DNA of 64,000 nucleotides from Streptomyces antioxidans (lineage in GTDB: Bacteria; Actinomycetota; Actinomycetes; Streptomycetales; Streptomycetaceae), in contig NZ_LAKD02000011.1 of assembly GCF_000968685.2 (NCBI RefSeq), forward strand, positions 124,001 to 188,000, written 5' to 3'. Position 1 is the first letter of the stretch. Each line of letters begins with the position of its first letter. Shown piece after piece: positions 8,299 through 18,270 of the stretch. The position numbers and the translations under genes are program-made. Below the pieces are notes generated by a model that was given only the letters and a program-made list of their open reading frames with translations, did no database searches and was not told where the DNA came from.

Positions 8299-9714
8299 AT
8301 GACCTCAGCGGCTCCTGAAGAGGACTATGAGCGCGGCCTGGGCAGTCGCCAGGTCCAGATGATCGCCATCGGCGGCGCCATCGGCGTCGGCCTGTTCATG
8401 GGCGCCGGGGCGAACATCGCCAAGGCGGGCCCCAGCATCATCCTGATGTACGCCCTCGCGGGCGTGGTCATCTTCTTCATCATGCGAGCGCTCGGTGAGC
8501 TGCTCCTCTACAGAAGGTCCACGGGGTCCTTCGCGGAGTACATCCGGGAGTTCCTGGGCCCGTTCTTCGGCTATGCCACCGGCTGGACCTACTGGCTGCT
8601 GTGGGTGGTGACCGGTATGGCCGAGCTGACGGCCGCCGCCATCTACATCAATTACTGGTTCCCCTCGATCCCGCAGTGGGTCAGCGCCCTGGTCTTCCTG
8701 GTGGTGCTCTTCGGGGTCAACCTGATCTCGGTCAAGATCTTCGGTGAGGTCGAGTTCTGGTTCTCGATGGTCAAGGTCACCGCGATCATCGGCATGATCG
8801 TGATCGGTCTCGGCGTGCTCACCCTGGGCTTCTCCGACGCCGGTGACACCGCCGCCGCCTCCAACCTCTGGTCCCACGACGGGTTCTTCCCCCACGGCAT
8901 CGGCGACAGCCTGATGACCCTCCAGGGCGTGATGTTCGCCTACATCGCCGTGGAACTGGTCGGTGTCACCGCGAGCGAGTCCGAGGACCCCGAGAGGACG
9001 CTCCCCAAGGCGATCAACACCCTGCCGTGGCGCATCATCATCTTCTACGTCGGCGCCCTGACGGTGCTGCTCGCCGTGGTCAAGTGGACCGAGTTCTCGG
9101 CCGGTGAGAGCCCCTTCGTACACGGCTTCTCCAAGATCGGCATCCCCTTCGCCGCCGGCATCGTCAACTTCGTCGTCCTGACCGCGGCCCTGTCCTCCTG
9201 CAACTCCGGCATGTACTCCACCGGCCGGATGCTGCGCGACCTGGCGACGAGCGGTGAAGCCCCGGGGATCTTCGCCCGGCTCAACCTCCGCAAGTCCCCG
9301 GCCATCGGCATCACCTTCTCGGTCCTCCTGATGGGCATCGGCGTGGTCCTCAACTACGTCGTCCCCGAGAAGGCGTTCACCTACGTCACCTCGGTGGCCA
9401 CGGCCGCGGGCATCTGGTCCTGGCTGATGATCCTCTTCGCCCACATCAAGTACCGCCGCGCGGTCCGCGCCGGCCGGCTGCCCGCCTCGTCCTTCCCGGC
9501 CCCCGGCGGCTCGGTCTTCAGCTGGGTCGCGGTGGTCTTCCTGCTGATCGTGACCTGCATGGTCGCGTACGACAAGGACGCCCGGGTCTCCCTGTACGTC
9601 GGTGCCGGGTGGGCCGTATGCCTGGTGATCGGCTGGTACGTCCTCAAGGCCCGCGGCGGGGCCCAGCCGCTCGGCCAGGCGGAGGCGCAGGAGCCGGAGT
9701 ACGCGAGCAAGTAA
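8299..9714 (+). CDS. Amino acid permease, APC superfamily AAT family (471 aa)
   Basis: This is a proton-coupled amino-acid importer with 12 predicted membrane helices. The N-terminus carries the family motif RQVQMIAIGGAIGVGLFMGAG (about residues 17-37), the unwound first helix that binds the substrate backbone. ASESEDPERTLPKAIN after helix 6 is also diagnostic. Related transporters carry D-serine, D-alanine and glycine, GABA, asparagine or lysine; the substrate cannot be chosen from sequence alone. The start is ATG with GAAAGG 10 nt upstream. The 209-nt leader region includes a dyad at 8203-8218, and a strong terminator follows at 9748-9779. Confidence 0.93.
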   Translation: MTSAAPEEDYERGLGSRQVQMIAIGGAIGVGLFMGAGANIAKAGPSIILMYALAGVVIFFIMRALGELLLYRRSTGSFAEYIREFLGPFFGYATGWTYWLLWVVTGMAELTAAAIYINYWFPSIPQWVSALVFLVVLFGVNLISVKIFGEVEFWFSMVKVTAIIGMIVIGLGVLTLGFSDAGDTAAASNLWSHDGFFPHGIGDSLMTLQGVMFAYIAVELVGVTASESEDPERTLPKAINTLPWRIIIFYVGALTVLLAVVKWTEFSAGESPFVHGFSKIGIPFAAGIVNFVVLTAALSSCNSGMYSTGRMLRDLATSGEAPGIFARLNLRKSPAIGITFSVLLMGIGVVLNYVVPEKAFTYVTSVATAAGIWSWLMILFAHIKYRRAVRAGRLPASSFPAPGGSVFSWVAVVFLLIVTCMVAYDKDARVSLYVGAGWAVCLVIGWYVLKARGGAQPLGQAEAQEPEYASK

Positions 9715-9747
9715 GCCGTATCGCCTTTCGGGCGCTGCATCTCAACA

Positions 9748-9779
9748 GGCGGGCTCCGGACTGATGTCCGGAGCCCGCC
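9748..9779 (+). terminator. Hairpin terminator after the permease gene
   Basis: A perfect 14-bp stem, GGCGGGCTCCGGAC / GTCCGGAGCCCGCC, with a TGAT loop lies 34 nt after the permease stop. No U-run follows, as is common in high-GC actinobacteria. Confidence 0.8.
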
Positions 9780-9851
9780 CGCCCGTCTCCCACCACCACC
9801 CTCAACGGGGGCGCTGCGCGCCACCCCCTTTTGCCTTCCTATTGTGTGCCC

Positions 9852-10277
9852 ATGCTGACCATCACCCAGGCCCTCCACGACAAGATCGTCGCGCATGCCC
9901 GCGCCGACCACCCCGACGAGGCGTGCGGCGTGCTCGCGGGCCCGGCCGGAAGCGGCCGCCCCGAGCGGTTCATCCCGATGCTGAACGCGGCCCGTTCCCC
10001 CACCTTCTACGAGTTCGACTCGGGCGACCTGCTCAAGCTCTACCGCGAGATGGACGACCGGGACGAGGAGCCGGTGGTCATCTACCACTCGCACACCGCC
10101 ACCGAGGCGTACCCCTCCCGTACCGACATCTCCTACGCCAATGAGCCCGGCGCCCACTACGTGCTGGTCTCCACGGCCGAATGCGGCAATGACGAGGGGC
10201 CCATCCAGTTCCGGTCCTTCCGGATCGTGGACGGCGAGGTCACCGAGGAAGAGGTGGAGATCGTCCCGGGTGGCTGA
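9852..10277 (+). CDS. mec: JAMM (M67) metallopeptidase, Mec-type CysO hydrolase (141 aa)
   Basis: This is a Mov34/MPN/PAD-1 zinc peptidase. In the thiocarboxylate cysteine pathway Mec releases cysteine from CysO, and homologues also trim residues after the Gly-Gly of sulfur carriers. The JAMM residues are present: Glu23 in DEACGV, His79-Ser-His81 and, ten residues on, Asp92 (PSRTDI). A TATTGT hexamer (9840-9845) ends 6 nt before the ATG, so the mRNA is probably leaderless. cysO and cysM follow after a leader-peptide region, which fixes the likely substrate. Because the adjacent CysO ends in GGRL, this enzyme may also do the trimming. Confidence 0.92.
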   Translation: MLTITQALHDKIVAHARADHPDEACGVLAGPAGSGRPERFIPMLNAARSPTFYEFDSGDLLKLYREMDDRDEEPVVIYHSHTATEAYPSRTDISYANEPGAHYVLVSTAECGNDEGPIQFRSFRIVDGEVTEEEVEIVPGG

Positions 10278-10368
10278 AACGCCGCGCTGTCTCGCATCGC
10301 GGTCCCTACTTGCCCGTACCGTGAGATTACCTATCGGAGCCGGGCTCGGGAATCGATACGATGAGTCC

Positions 10369-10485
10369 ATGGTTGTCGATGATGTGAGCGAGACGACGCC
10401 GGGCATGCTGCTCGTGGCGCGGCTCCACGTCGACCTGTGCCGGCTCGCCAGCGCGATGTGTCCGCGCCGCGCCGTGGCCGCCTGA
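10369..10485 (+). CDS. Putative leader peptide upstream of cysO-cysM (38 aa)
   Basis: This short ORF ends with LHVDLCRLASAMCPRRAVAA. The R-x-H-x-DL-x-R-x-ASA-x-C pattern recurs in putative leader peptides of Streptomyces sulfur-related operons (recalled, not searched). A TACGAT hexamer (10357-10362) ends 6 nt before the ATG, fitting a leaderless start; an internal ATG at 10405 would give 26 residues. It lies 94 nt before cysO, and a hairpin (10525-10549) falls in the gap. Two cysteine codons near the C-terminus suggest translation-coupled, cysteine-responsive attenuation. That mechanism is inference. Confidence 0.75.
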   Translation: MVVDDVSETTPGMLLVARLHVDLCRLASAMCPRRAVAA

Positions 10486-10524
10486 GCGCGCGCCCGAGAC
10501 GCCCCGACGCCCTTCGACGACGCC

Positions 10525-10549
10525 CTCCCGGCCGCTCCCGGCCCGGGAG
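10525..10549 (+). promoter_or_regulatory. Possible attenuator hairpin between leader peptide and cysO
   Basis: CTCCCGG (10525-10531) pairs with CCGGGAG (10543-10549). A second copy of the 5' arm at 10535-10541 could compete for the same partner. It sits 40 nt after the leader stop and 31 nt before cysO. The stem is short, so this is tentative. Confidence 0.3.
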
Positions 10550-10579
10550 ACCACCCCGCCCTCCGACAGGAGCCCAGAC

Positions 10580-11808
<1,229 letters not shown>

Positions 11809-11997
11809 GGGCGGGCCGATCGGCCGATGGGGGCATGGCCGGGCGCCACCCGGCTCCGTCCTGGTGATTCCGCCCACAACGCGGGCCCGTGGAGGAGCTG
11901 CCTGGGCTTTTGCGCCTTACGCTCGGGGGCACCGCATGACCCCCCGCACCCGCCCATGGCCCTCGGCATGGGGACCCCTCAAGGAGGTTCCTGCTTC

Positions 11998-12750
11998 ATG
12001 AAGCTCACCGTCGTCGGATGCTCAGGGTCGTTCCCGTCCGCGGAATCGGCCTGCTCGAGCTACCTCCTCGAGGCCGACGGCTTCCGGCTGCTCCTCGACA
12101 TGGGCAATGGCGCCCTTGGCGAGCTGCAGCGCCACTGCGGTCTCTACGACCTCGACGCCGTACTGCTGTCCCATCTCCACCCTGATCACTTCATCGACAT
12201 GTGCGGATACTTCGTCGCGCGCTACTACCGGCACGACGGCGGCCGCGCCGAGGCGATCCCCGTCTACGGCCCCGAGGACACCGAGCGGCGGCTGGTCCAG
12301 GCCTACGAGGACGTGCCCGACGAGAAGTCCATGCGCGAGGTCTTCGACTTCCACACGCTCAGGCCCGGCAGCTTCGAGATCGGCCCCTTCGCCATCCGCG
12401 CCGAGCGGGTCTGCCATCCGGTGGAGGCGTACGGCTTCCGGATCGAGTACGGCGGCCGCTCGCTGGTCTACTCGGGCGACACGGGCCCCTGTGACGCCCT
12501 GGTGGACCTGGCCCGGGGCGGCGACCTCTTCCTGTGCGAGGCGGCCTTCACGCACGGTAAGGAGGACATCCCCGGGCTGCACCTCAACGGCCGCCAGGCG
12601 GGCGAGCACGCGCTGCGGGCGGGGGTCGGGGCCCTGGTGCTCACCCATGTGCCGCCGTGGACGGACCCCCAGATCAACCAGCGCGACGCCGAGGCGGTCT
12701 TCGGCGGCCCGGTGGAGCTGGCCAAGGCGGGCGCGGTCTACGAAGTCTGA
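11998..12750 (+). CDS. MBL-fold metallo-hydrolase, RNase Z-like (250 aa)
   Basis: This is a metallo-beta-lactamase-fold hydrolase with the complete metal motif HLHPDH (His59, His61, Asp63, His64), then later CHPVEAYGFRIE, YSGDTGPCD and VLTHVPPW, which supply the remaining histidine and aspartate ligands. The arrangement resembles RNase Z/ElaC-like and phosphodiesterase members, but the tRNase Z exosite arm is not obvious. It is the conserved actinobacterial MBL gene near rph. AAGGAGG (11981-11987) precedes the ATG at 11998. The physiological substrate is not known from sequence. A bidirectional terminator follows at 12781-12834. Confidence 0.88.
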   Translation: MKLTVVGCSGSFPSAESACSSYLLEADGFRLLLDMGNGALGELQRHCGLYDLDAVLLSHLHPDHFIDMCGYFVARYYRHDGGRAEAIPVYGPEDTERRLVQAYEDVPDEKSMREVFDFHTLRPGSFEIGPFAIRAERVCHPVEAYGFRIEYGGRSLVYSGDTGPCDALVDLARGGDLFLCEAAFTHGKEDIPGLHLNGRQAGEHALRAGVGALVLTHVPPWTDPQINQRDAEAVFGGPVELAKAGAVYEV

Positions 12751-12780
12751 GAAGCCGCGCCGAGAGGCGCACAGAGGCGC

Positions 12781-12834
12781 GCGAAACGACGAAGCGCCGG
12801 GCTGGTCCTCCAGCCCGGCGCTTCGTCGTTTCGC
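12781..12834. terminator. Bidirectional terminator between MBL and PTS EIIC genes
   Basis: A perfect 25-bp inverted repeat (12781-12805 with 12810-12834) has a TCCT loop. It lies between convergent genes, 30 nt after the MBL stop and 15 nt from the EIIC stop, so it can end transcription from both sides. Confidence 0.85.
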
Positions 12835-12849
12835 CATACGGCCGCGGAA

Positions 12850-14139
12850 CTACTGCTGGGCTTCCGCCGCCCTCTTCGCCTCCGCCGGTTTCCTGGGTTC
12901 CGCCGGCTTCTTGGCCTCCGCCGTCGCCGCCGCGTCGTCCAGGGTGTCCTCGGGCTCCCGCCCCGGTGTGGGGATGTTGAACTTCGTGATCACGAAGCGG
13001 AAGACCACGTAGTAGACGACGCTGAACGCCAGCCCGATCGGTATGAGCATCCAGGCCTTCTCGCTGTGCGACCACCCCAGCAGATAGTCGAAGAGCCCGC
13101 CGGAGAAGGTGAAGCCGCTGCGGATGCCGAGTGCCCAGGCCAGCGCCATGGACACACCCGTGAGAACCGCGTGGATGCCGTACAGCAGGGGCGCGATGAA
13201 CATGAACGAGAACTCGATCGGCTCGGTCACACCACAGACGAACGCCGTCAGCGAGACCGAGATCATCATGCCCATCACGGCCTTGCGCCGCTCGGGACGG
13301 GCGCAGTGGGCGATCGCCAGACCGGCCGCGGGCAGCGCGAACATCATGATCGGGAAGAAGCCGGTCATAAACATTCCGGCCGACGGGTCGTCGTGGAAGT
13401 AGCGCGCGATGTCGCCGTGCCAGGTCTGGCCGCCGGAGTTGTAGTCACCGAACTGGAACCAGGCGAACGAGTTCAGCAGCATGTGCATGCCGATCGGGAT
13501 CAGCAGCCGGTTGACCACGCCGAAGATCCCGGCCCCGGCCGCGCCATTGGACGACAGCCACTCGGAGAAGTTGTTGAGGCCGTCGCCGATCGGGCCCCAG
13601 AGGTAGCCGAAGAGCACGCCGTAGATGACGCCCGCGAAGGACATCAAGATCGGGATGAAGCGGCGCCCGCTGAAGAAGCCCAGCCAGTCCGGCAGCCGGG
13701 TGCGGTGGTACCTCTCCCACAGCACCGCGGCGGTCAGGCCGACCACGATGCCGCCGAGGACGCCCGGGTCCTCCGGCTTGCCGGTCACATCGCTGACGAA
13801 GCCGGTCAGGACGTTCTTGTAGACGAGGAAGCCGACCAGGCCGGCGAAGGCAGTGGAGCCGTCCGACTTCTTCGCGAAGCCGATGGCCACGCCGATGCAG
13901 AACAGCAGGGCCAGGTTGTCGAAGAGCGCGCCGCCCGCATGGGCGAAGATCTCCGCGAGCTTGTTCCAGCCGAGTCCCGTCTTGCCGAAGACATCGTCCT
14001 GGCCGAGCCGGCTCAGGATGCCCGCGGCGGGCAGGGCGGCGACGGGCAGCTGCAGGCTGCGGCCGATCTTCTGCATACCCTTGATCAGACCGGCACCCCG
14101 CTTCTGCGCGGGCCCGGCCGGGGCGGTGGCCGTACTCAT
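12850..14139 (-). CDS. nagE: PTS N-acetylglucosamine transporter subunit EIIC (429 aa)
   Basis: This is the membrane channel subunit of the GlcNAc phosphotransferase system, a glucose-superfamily EIIC without fused EIIA or EIIB. It starts with a soluble head, then MQKIGRSLQLPVAALPAAG and about ten membrane helices. VTEPIEFSFMFIAPLLY is the conserved EIIC substrate loop. The C-terminus is a charged Ala/Glu/Lys-rich tail. The EIIB partner is encoded divergently 200 nt away, and three DasR-type dre sites lie between. S. coelicolor carries two such EIIC genes (nagE1, nagE2) next to nagF; only one is present here. Confidence 0.9.
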   Translation of the reverse strand: MSTATAPAGPAQKRGAGLIKGMQKIGRSLQLPVAALPAAGILSRLGQDDVFGKTGLGWNKLAEIFAHAGGALFDNLALLFCIGVAIGFAKKSDGSTAFAGLVGFLVYKNVLTGFVSDVTGKPEDPGVLGGIVVGLTAAVLWERYHRTRLPDWLGFFSGRRFIPILMSFAGVIYGVLFGYLWGPIGDGLNNFSEWLSSNGAAGAGIFGVVNRLLIPIGMHMLLNSFAWFQFGDYNSGGQTWHGDIARYFHDDPSAGMFMTGFFPIMMFALPAAGLAIAHCARPERRKAVMGMMISVSLTAFVCGVTEPIEFSFMFIAPLLYGIHAVLTGVSMALAWALGIRSGFTFSGGLFDYLLGWSHSEKAWMLIPIGLAFSVVYYVVFRFVITKFNIPTPGREPEDTLDDAAATAEAKKPAEPRKPAEAKRAAEAQQ

Positions 14140-14189
14140 CGGATTCCTCCTGGTGAGGCGGGCTCTCGGGGGAAGGGGCGGCCCGCGCT

Positions 14190-14205
14190 ATGGTCTAAAC
14201 CACAT
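14190..14205. promoter_or_regulatory. DasR-responsive element (dre) 1
   Basis: ATGGTCTAAACCACAT matches the dre consensus (A-n-TGGTCTAGACCA-n-T) at nearly every position. It is 50 nt from the EIIC start and abuts dre 2. DasR is the GlcNAc-6-phosphate-responsive GntR/HutC repressor of Streptomyces amino-sugar genes. Confidence 0.85.
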
Positions 14206-14220
14206 GTGGTGTAGACCTGT
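14205..14220. promoter_or_regulatory. DasR-responsive element (dre) 2
   Basis: TGTGGTGTAGACCTGT is a second, weaker dre sharing one base with dre 1. The two would place two DasR dimers side by side over the EIIC promoter region. Confidence 0.7.
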
Positions 14221-14287
14221 TGTAGCACGGAGGGATCCGACAAAGGAATCTCTTCTTCCATGTGACGAGTGACCTTCTCACCCGCAT

Positions 14288-14303
14288 AATGGTGTAGACC
14301 ACT
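14288..14303. promoter_or_regulatory. DasR-responsive element (dre) 3, upstream of EIIB
   Basis: AATGGTGTAGACCACT lies 37 nt before the EIIB start and differs from the dre core TGGTCTAGACCA at one base. It would control the EIIB transcript. Confidence 0.85.
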
Positions 14304-14339
14304 TGCCGCAGCGCGGACAGCAGGACGACAGGAGCGAAC

Positions 14340-14573
14340 ATGGCCACCAAGGCTGAGAAGATCGTCGAGGGGCTCGGCGGCATCGACAACATCATCGAGG
14401 TCGAGGGCTGCATCACCCGCCTCCGTACCGAGGTCAAGGACGCCGCCCTGGTCGACGAGGCCCTGCTGAAGGCCGCGGGCGCCCATGGCGTGGTCAAGAT
14501 GGGCACCGCGATCCAGGTGGTCATCGGCGCCGACGCGGACCCCGTCGCCGCCGAGATCGAAGACCTGATGTGA
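14340..14573 (+). CDS. nagF: PTS glucose/GlcNAc-family EIIB protein (77 aa)
   Basis: This is a stand-alone EIIB domain that passes phosphate from EIIA to GlcNAc during transport by the divergent EIIC. The phosphocysteine is in the signature IEVEGCITRLR (Cys27). The start ATG follows GGAG at 14331-14334. At 77 residues it matches the NagF-type proteins of Streptomyces. dre 3 lies just upstream, so DasR control is likely. The next gene downstream is rph, as in S. coelicolor. Confidence 0.93.
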   Translation: MATKAEKIVEGLGGIDNIIEVEGCITRLRTEVKDAALVDEALLKAAGAHGVVKMGTAIQVVIGADADPVAAEIEDLM

Positions 14574-14659
14574 CCTCCTGAGCCCGTCGCGCCGTCCCCG
14601 GGGCGGAGCCAGCGCCGGACCCGGACCGGGGGCCCGCGCGATGCCGATAGGCTCATCCC

Positions 14660-15391
<732 letters not shown>

Positions 15392-15470
15392 CGGCGGCAC
15401 CGGGCAACCGTCGCGCGGCGCCTGGCGTTTAGTCAGGTACCAGCACCTTTCCCGGGGAAGGACCCGTTCC

Positions 15471-15866
15471 ATGGCGCCGCGCGACCGTCACCGCCGTACC
15501 ACCGCCCTCACCGCCCTCGCCGCCGTCGCGCTCGCCGTGCCGGTCAGCGCGGGCTGCGGCGCGGTGGAGAAGGCCCTGGACTGCGCCCAGCTCGCGATCG
15601 AGATATCCAACGACGTGGACAACCTCCAGGACGCTCTGACCGGCGCCGCCGTCGACCCGCAGGAGGCCGACAAGATCCTTGACTCCCTCGAGACGGACAT
15701 CGACAAGGTGGGCGACCGCACCGACAACGCGGACGTCAGCAAGGCCATCGACGACCTCCAGAAGGCCGTGGACAACGTCCAGAAGTCCGTCGACAGCGGC
15801 AAGGACCCCGATCTGACCCCGGTCAGGGACGCGGCCGGCGAGCTGACCAACGTCTGCTCGCCCTGA
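15471..15866 (+). CDS. Small secreted lipoprotein, hypothetical (131 aa)
   Basis: The protein starts MAPRDRHRRT, with a hydrophobic stretch and a lipobox-like VSAGC that puts the lipidated Cys at 29. The rest is acidic and helical, with DxVDNLQDAL, ILDSLETDID and IDDLQKAVDNVQKSVD forming heptad-like repeats, so an extended coiled-coil is likely. Only one other Cys is present near the end (TNVCSP). A GGGGAAGGA site precedes the ATG. It lies between rph and rdgB and is conserved there in my recollection of Streptomyces genomes. The function is unknown. Confidence 0.8.
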   Translation: MAPRDRHRRTTALTALAAVALAVPVSAGCGAVEKALDCAQLAIEISNDVDNLQDALTGAAVDPQEADKILDSLETDIDKVGDRTDNADVSKAIDDLQKAVDNVQKSVDSGKDPDLTPVRDAAGELTNVCSP

Positions 15867-15912
15867 CCCGCGCCGACCGGCGCGGGTCAGCCACCCTCGA
15901 TAATCGGGAGCT

Positions 15913-16548
15913 ATGCAGCAACGCACTGAGGGACACCCCCCGCACCCCCGCCGTCTCATCCTCGCGACCCGCAACGCCTACAAGATCACCGAGCTGCGCT
16001 CGATCCTGGGCGAGACCGGCCTCGACGTCGAACTCGTGGGCGCCGACGCCTATCCGGAGGTCCCGGACGTCAAGGAGACCGGCGTGACCTTCGCGGAGAA
16101 CGCCCTCCTCAAGGCCCACGCCCTGGCCCGGGCCACCGGCCACCCCGCCATCGCCGATGACTCCGGGCTGTGCGTGGACGTCCTCGGCGGTGCCCCCGGC
16201 ATCTTCTCGGCCCGCTGGTCGGGCCGGCATGGCGACGACCGCGGCAACCTCGAACTGCTGCTGGCCCAGCTCGCCGACGTCCCCGATGAACACCGCGCCG
16301 CCCACTTCGAATGCGCCGCCGCCCTCGCCCTCCCCGACGGCACCGAGCGCGTGGTCTCCGGCCGGCTCACCGGCACCCTCCGCCATGCGCCCGTGGGCGG
16401 CGGGGGGTTCGGCTACGACCCGGTACTCCAGCCCCACGGCGAGACCCGCACCTGCGCCGAACTGACCCCCGACGAGAAGAACGCCATCAGCCACCGCGGC
16501 AAGGCGTTCCGCGCCATCGCCCCGGTCGTCCGCGAACTCCTGGGGTGA
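15913..16548 (+). CDS. rdgB: Non-canonical purine NTP pyrophosphatase, RdgB/HAM1 family (211 aa)
   Basis: The enzyme hydrolyses dITP, XTP and ITP to monophosphates and keeps deaminated purines out of nucleic acids. The hallmark LATRNAYKITEL lies at about 17-28. ADDSGLCVDVLGGAPGIFSARW is the catalytic/metal loop, and GGGFGYDPVLQP and ELTPDEKNAISHRGKAF are the C-terminal nucleotide-binding motifs. The length is typical. CGGGAG lies upstream of the ATG. A strong hairpin (16566-16603) follows, then tRNA-Leu on the other strand. Confidence 0.96.
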   Translation: MQQRTEGHPPHPRRLILATRNAYKITELRSILGETGLDVELVGADAYPEVPDVKETGVTFAENALLKAHALARATGHPAIADDSGLCVDVLGGAPGIFSARWSGRHGDDRGNLELLLAQLADVPDEHRAAHFECAAALALPDGTERVVSGRLTGTLRHAPVGGGGFGYDPVLQPHGETRTCAELTPDEKNAISHRGKAFRAIAPVVRELLG

Positions 16549-16565
16549 GCGGCCCCGGAGAGCGC

Positions 16566-16603
16566 CACGGGCCCGGCCCGCGCTGAGGCGGGCCGGGCCC
16601 GTG
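16566..16603 (+). terminator. Hairpin terminator after rdgB
   Basis: A perfect 16-bp GC-rich stem (16566-16581 with 16588-16603) and a 6-nt loop lie 18 nt after the rdgB stop. It is also just downstream of the convergent tRNA gene and could serve both. Confidence 0.8.
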
Positions 16604-16614
16604 GATACGTGGCG

Positions 16615-16698
16615 TGCGGCCGGAGGGACTCGAACCCTCACGGGTGTTACCCCACTGGGACCTAAACCCAGCATGACTGCCAATTCCATCACGGCCGC
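16615..16698 (-). tRNA. tRNA-Leu (anticodon UAG)
   Basis: Read on the minus strand, the gene starts GCGGCCG and ends CGGCCGC plus discriminator A, giving a 7-bp acceptor stem. The anticodon arm is CTGGG-TTTAGGT-CCCAG with anticodon TAG. A long variable arm, as expected for class II tRNA-Leu, precedes the T arm (GAGGG-TTCGAGT-CCCTC). The 84-nt gene has no encoded CCA. It reads CUA-type leucine codons and is not the TTA-reading bldA tRNA. Confidence 0.93.
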
Positions 16699-16755
16699 CC
16701 GGCACGGACATGGTATCGCCTGGTGAGCGGGGGCCGGGGCCGGAGCCCCGGCCCG

Positions 16756-17223
16756 TCACAGCCCCAGGTCTTTGATGATCTTCGCGACGTGGCCGGTGGC
16801 CTTCACGTTGTACAGGGCGCGCTCGACCTTGCCCCGCTCGTCCACGATGACGGTGGAGCGGATCACACCCGTCACCGTCTTGCCGTAGAGCTTCTTCTCG
16901 CCGAATGCGCCGTACGCCTCCAGGGTCTCCTTGGCGGGGTCGGCGAGCAGGGTGACCTTCAGGTCCTCCTGGGTGCGGAACTTCGCCAGCTTCTCGGGCT
17001 TGTCCGGGGAGATGCCGATGACGTCGTAGCCGTGGCCGGAGAGGAACTCCAGGCTGTCGGTGAAGTCGCAGGCCTGCTTGGTGCAGCCGGGGGTGAGGGC
17101 CGCGGGGTAGAAGTAGACGATCACCTTGCGGCCGATGTGGTCGGCGAGCGAGACCTGCTTGCCGTCCGCGTCGGGGAGGGTGAAGGCGGGGGCGGTGTCG
17201 CCGGGCTGCAGTCGCTCGCTCAT
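16756..17223 (-). CDS. bcp: Thioredoxin-dependent thiol peroxidase, BCP/PrxQ type (155 aa)
   Basis: This peroxiredoxin reduces hydrogen and alkyl hydroperoxides using thioredoxin. The active-site motif is ALTPGCTKQACDF, with peroxidatic Cys47 and resolving Cys52 five residues on, the atypical two-cysteine arrangement of the BCP group. Later FRTQEDLKVTLLADP and KTVTGVIRSTVIVDE fit the fold. The start ATG at 17223 gives the canonical MSERLQPGDTAPAF. Upstream in-frame sequence to 17472 lacks homology and overlaps the divergent gene. It acts in the cytoplasm. Confidence 0.95.
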   Translation of the reverse strand: MSERLQPGDTAPAFTLPDADGKQVSLADHIGRKVIVYFYPAALTPGCTKQACDFTDSLEFLSGHGYDVIGISPDKPEKLAKFRTQEDLKVTLLADPAKETLEAYGAFGEKKLYGKTVTGVIRSTVIVDERGKVERALYNVKATGHVAKIIKDLGL

Positions 17224-17359
17224 GGTCTGGTGCTCCTCGTGGCATCGGGGGTACACCCCGACATTAGCCAGCTTCCCGTCCGGGGGTGCCGTGGGGCGGT
17301 GGGGAGGGCGAGCTGACAGACTGTCCACTACGAACCATCGAGACGACGGAGGCAGCGCG

Positions 17360-17728
17360 GTGTCGGATGCCAGGACCCCTGCGCAGATCGAGGCGGACAT
17401 CGCCCGGAGGCGGCAGGAGCTCGCCGTGACGCTCGACGAGATCGGGGTGCGGGTGCACCCGAAGACGATCATGGGGGACGCGAAGGCGAAGGCGGCGTCG
17501 GCCGTGGACCGGAGCGCCGGGCGGGCCTATGTGTCCGTCAACCGAGTGGTGACGGGCGTACGCGGCCAGCTGGTGTCGGAGGAGGGCGGGCCCCGCATGG
17601 AGCGGATCGTGCCCGCCGCGCTCCTCGTGGCCGGGCTGGTCGGCCTGCTCACGCTCTCGGCCAGGTCCTCCCGGTCCGCCAAGGCGTCCCGCTCCCGCTC
17701 CTCGTGGTGCGGCAAGCGGTGCCGGTAG
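17360..17728 (+). CDS. DUF3618 family membrane protein (122 aa)
   Basis: The start GTG at 17360 is preceded by GGAGG. The N-terminus has the DUF3618 pattern RTPAQIEADIARRRQELAVTLDEI followed by VRVHPKTIMGDAKAKA. One membrane helix lies near 80-96 (IVPAALLVAGLVGLLTLS), then a short Ser/Arg/Lys-rich tail ending in two cysteines (WCGKRC). The topology is cytoplasmic N-terminal helices and one anchor. DUF3618 proteins have no defined function. The gene lies between bcp (divergent) and a GroES-like gene. Confidence 0.85.
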   Translation: MSDARTPAQIEADIARRRQELAVTLDEIGVRVHPKTIMGDAKAKAASAVDRSAGRAYVSVNRVVTGVRGQLVSEEGGPRMERIVPAALLVAGLVGLLTLSARSSRSAKASRSRSSWCGKRCR

Positions 17729-17814
17729 GGCGCGTCGAGCGGTGCCGGTAGGGAAGGACGGCGGGCTCCGGCCCTGAGGCGCCATCCCGCGCTCCGGCCA
17801 GGTACGGTCATGGC

Positions 17815-18156
17815 GTGAGTGCGAACACGACCCATGACAAGCTGCCCATCCGGATGCTGCACGACCGCGTGCTGGTCCGTACCGACATTCCGGAGGGCGA
17901 GCGCCGGTCGTCCGGCGGAATCGTCATCCCCGCCACCGCGGCGGTCGGCCGGCGGCTGGCCTGGGCCGAGGTGGTCGCGGTCGGGCAGAACGTACGGACC
18001 GTGGAGCCCGGCGACCGGGTGCTCTACGACCCGGAGGACCGGGCCGAGGTCGAGGTCCGCGGGGTCGCCTATGTGCTGATGCGGGAGCGCGATCTGCATG
18101 CGGTGGCCGCGGAGCGGCTGGAGGGCGCGGACGACTCGACGGGCCTTTACCTGTAG
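17815..18156 (+). CDS. GroES-family (Cpn10-like) protein (113 aa)
   Basis: The protein has the Cpn10 fold: IRMLHDRVLVRTDIPEGERRSSGGIVIPATA (about 11-41) includes the mobile-loop region, then VVAVGQNVRTVEPGDRVLYDP and the conserved end. No groEL is adjacent and the protein diverges from the main GroES, so it is a second, specialised chaperonin-10 homologue common in Streptomyces. TACGGT (17803-17808) ends 6 nt before the GTG, so leaderless translation is likely. Its partner is unknown. Confidence 0.85.
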   Translation: MSANTTHDKLPIRMLHDRVLVRTDIPEGERRSSGGIVIPATAAVGRRLAWAEVVAVGQNVRTVEPGDRVLYDPEDRAEVEVRGVAYVLMRERDLHAVAAERLEGADDSTGLYL

Positions 18157-18203
18157 GACCTCCTAGGGGCGCCGCCGGGTCTTGACGCCTGCGGCGCGCT
18201 GTT

Positions 18204-18270
18204 CCCCTCCCCGCCCCTTCCCTCAACTGGGGCTCCGCCCCAGACCCCGGGGCCAGGGGCGAAGCCCCGT
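18204..18270. repeat. GC-rich dispersed repeat, copy B (convergent junction)
   Basis: This copy has the same CCCCTCCCCGCCCCTTCC opening as copy A and a perfect CTGGGGC-TCC-GCCCCAG hairpin, then GACCCCGGGGCCAGGGGC. It lies between the convergent GroES-like and PBP genes and probably acts as a bidirectional terminator. Confidence 0.75.
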
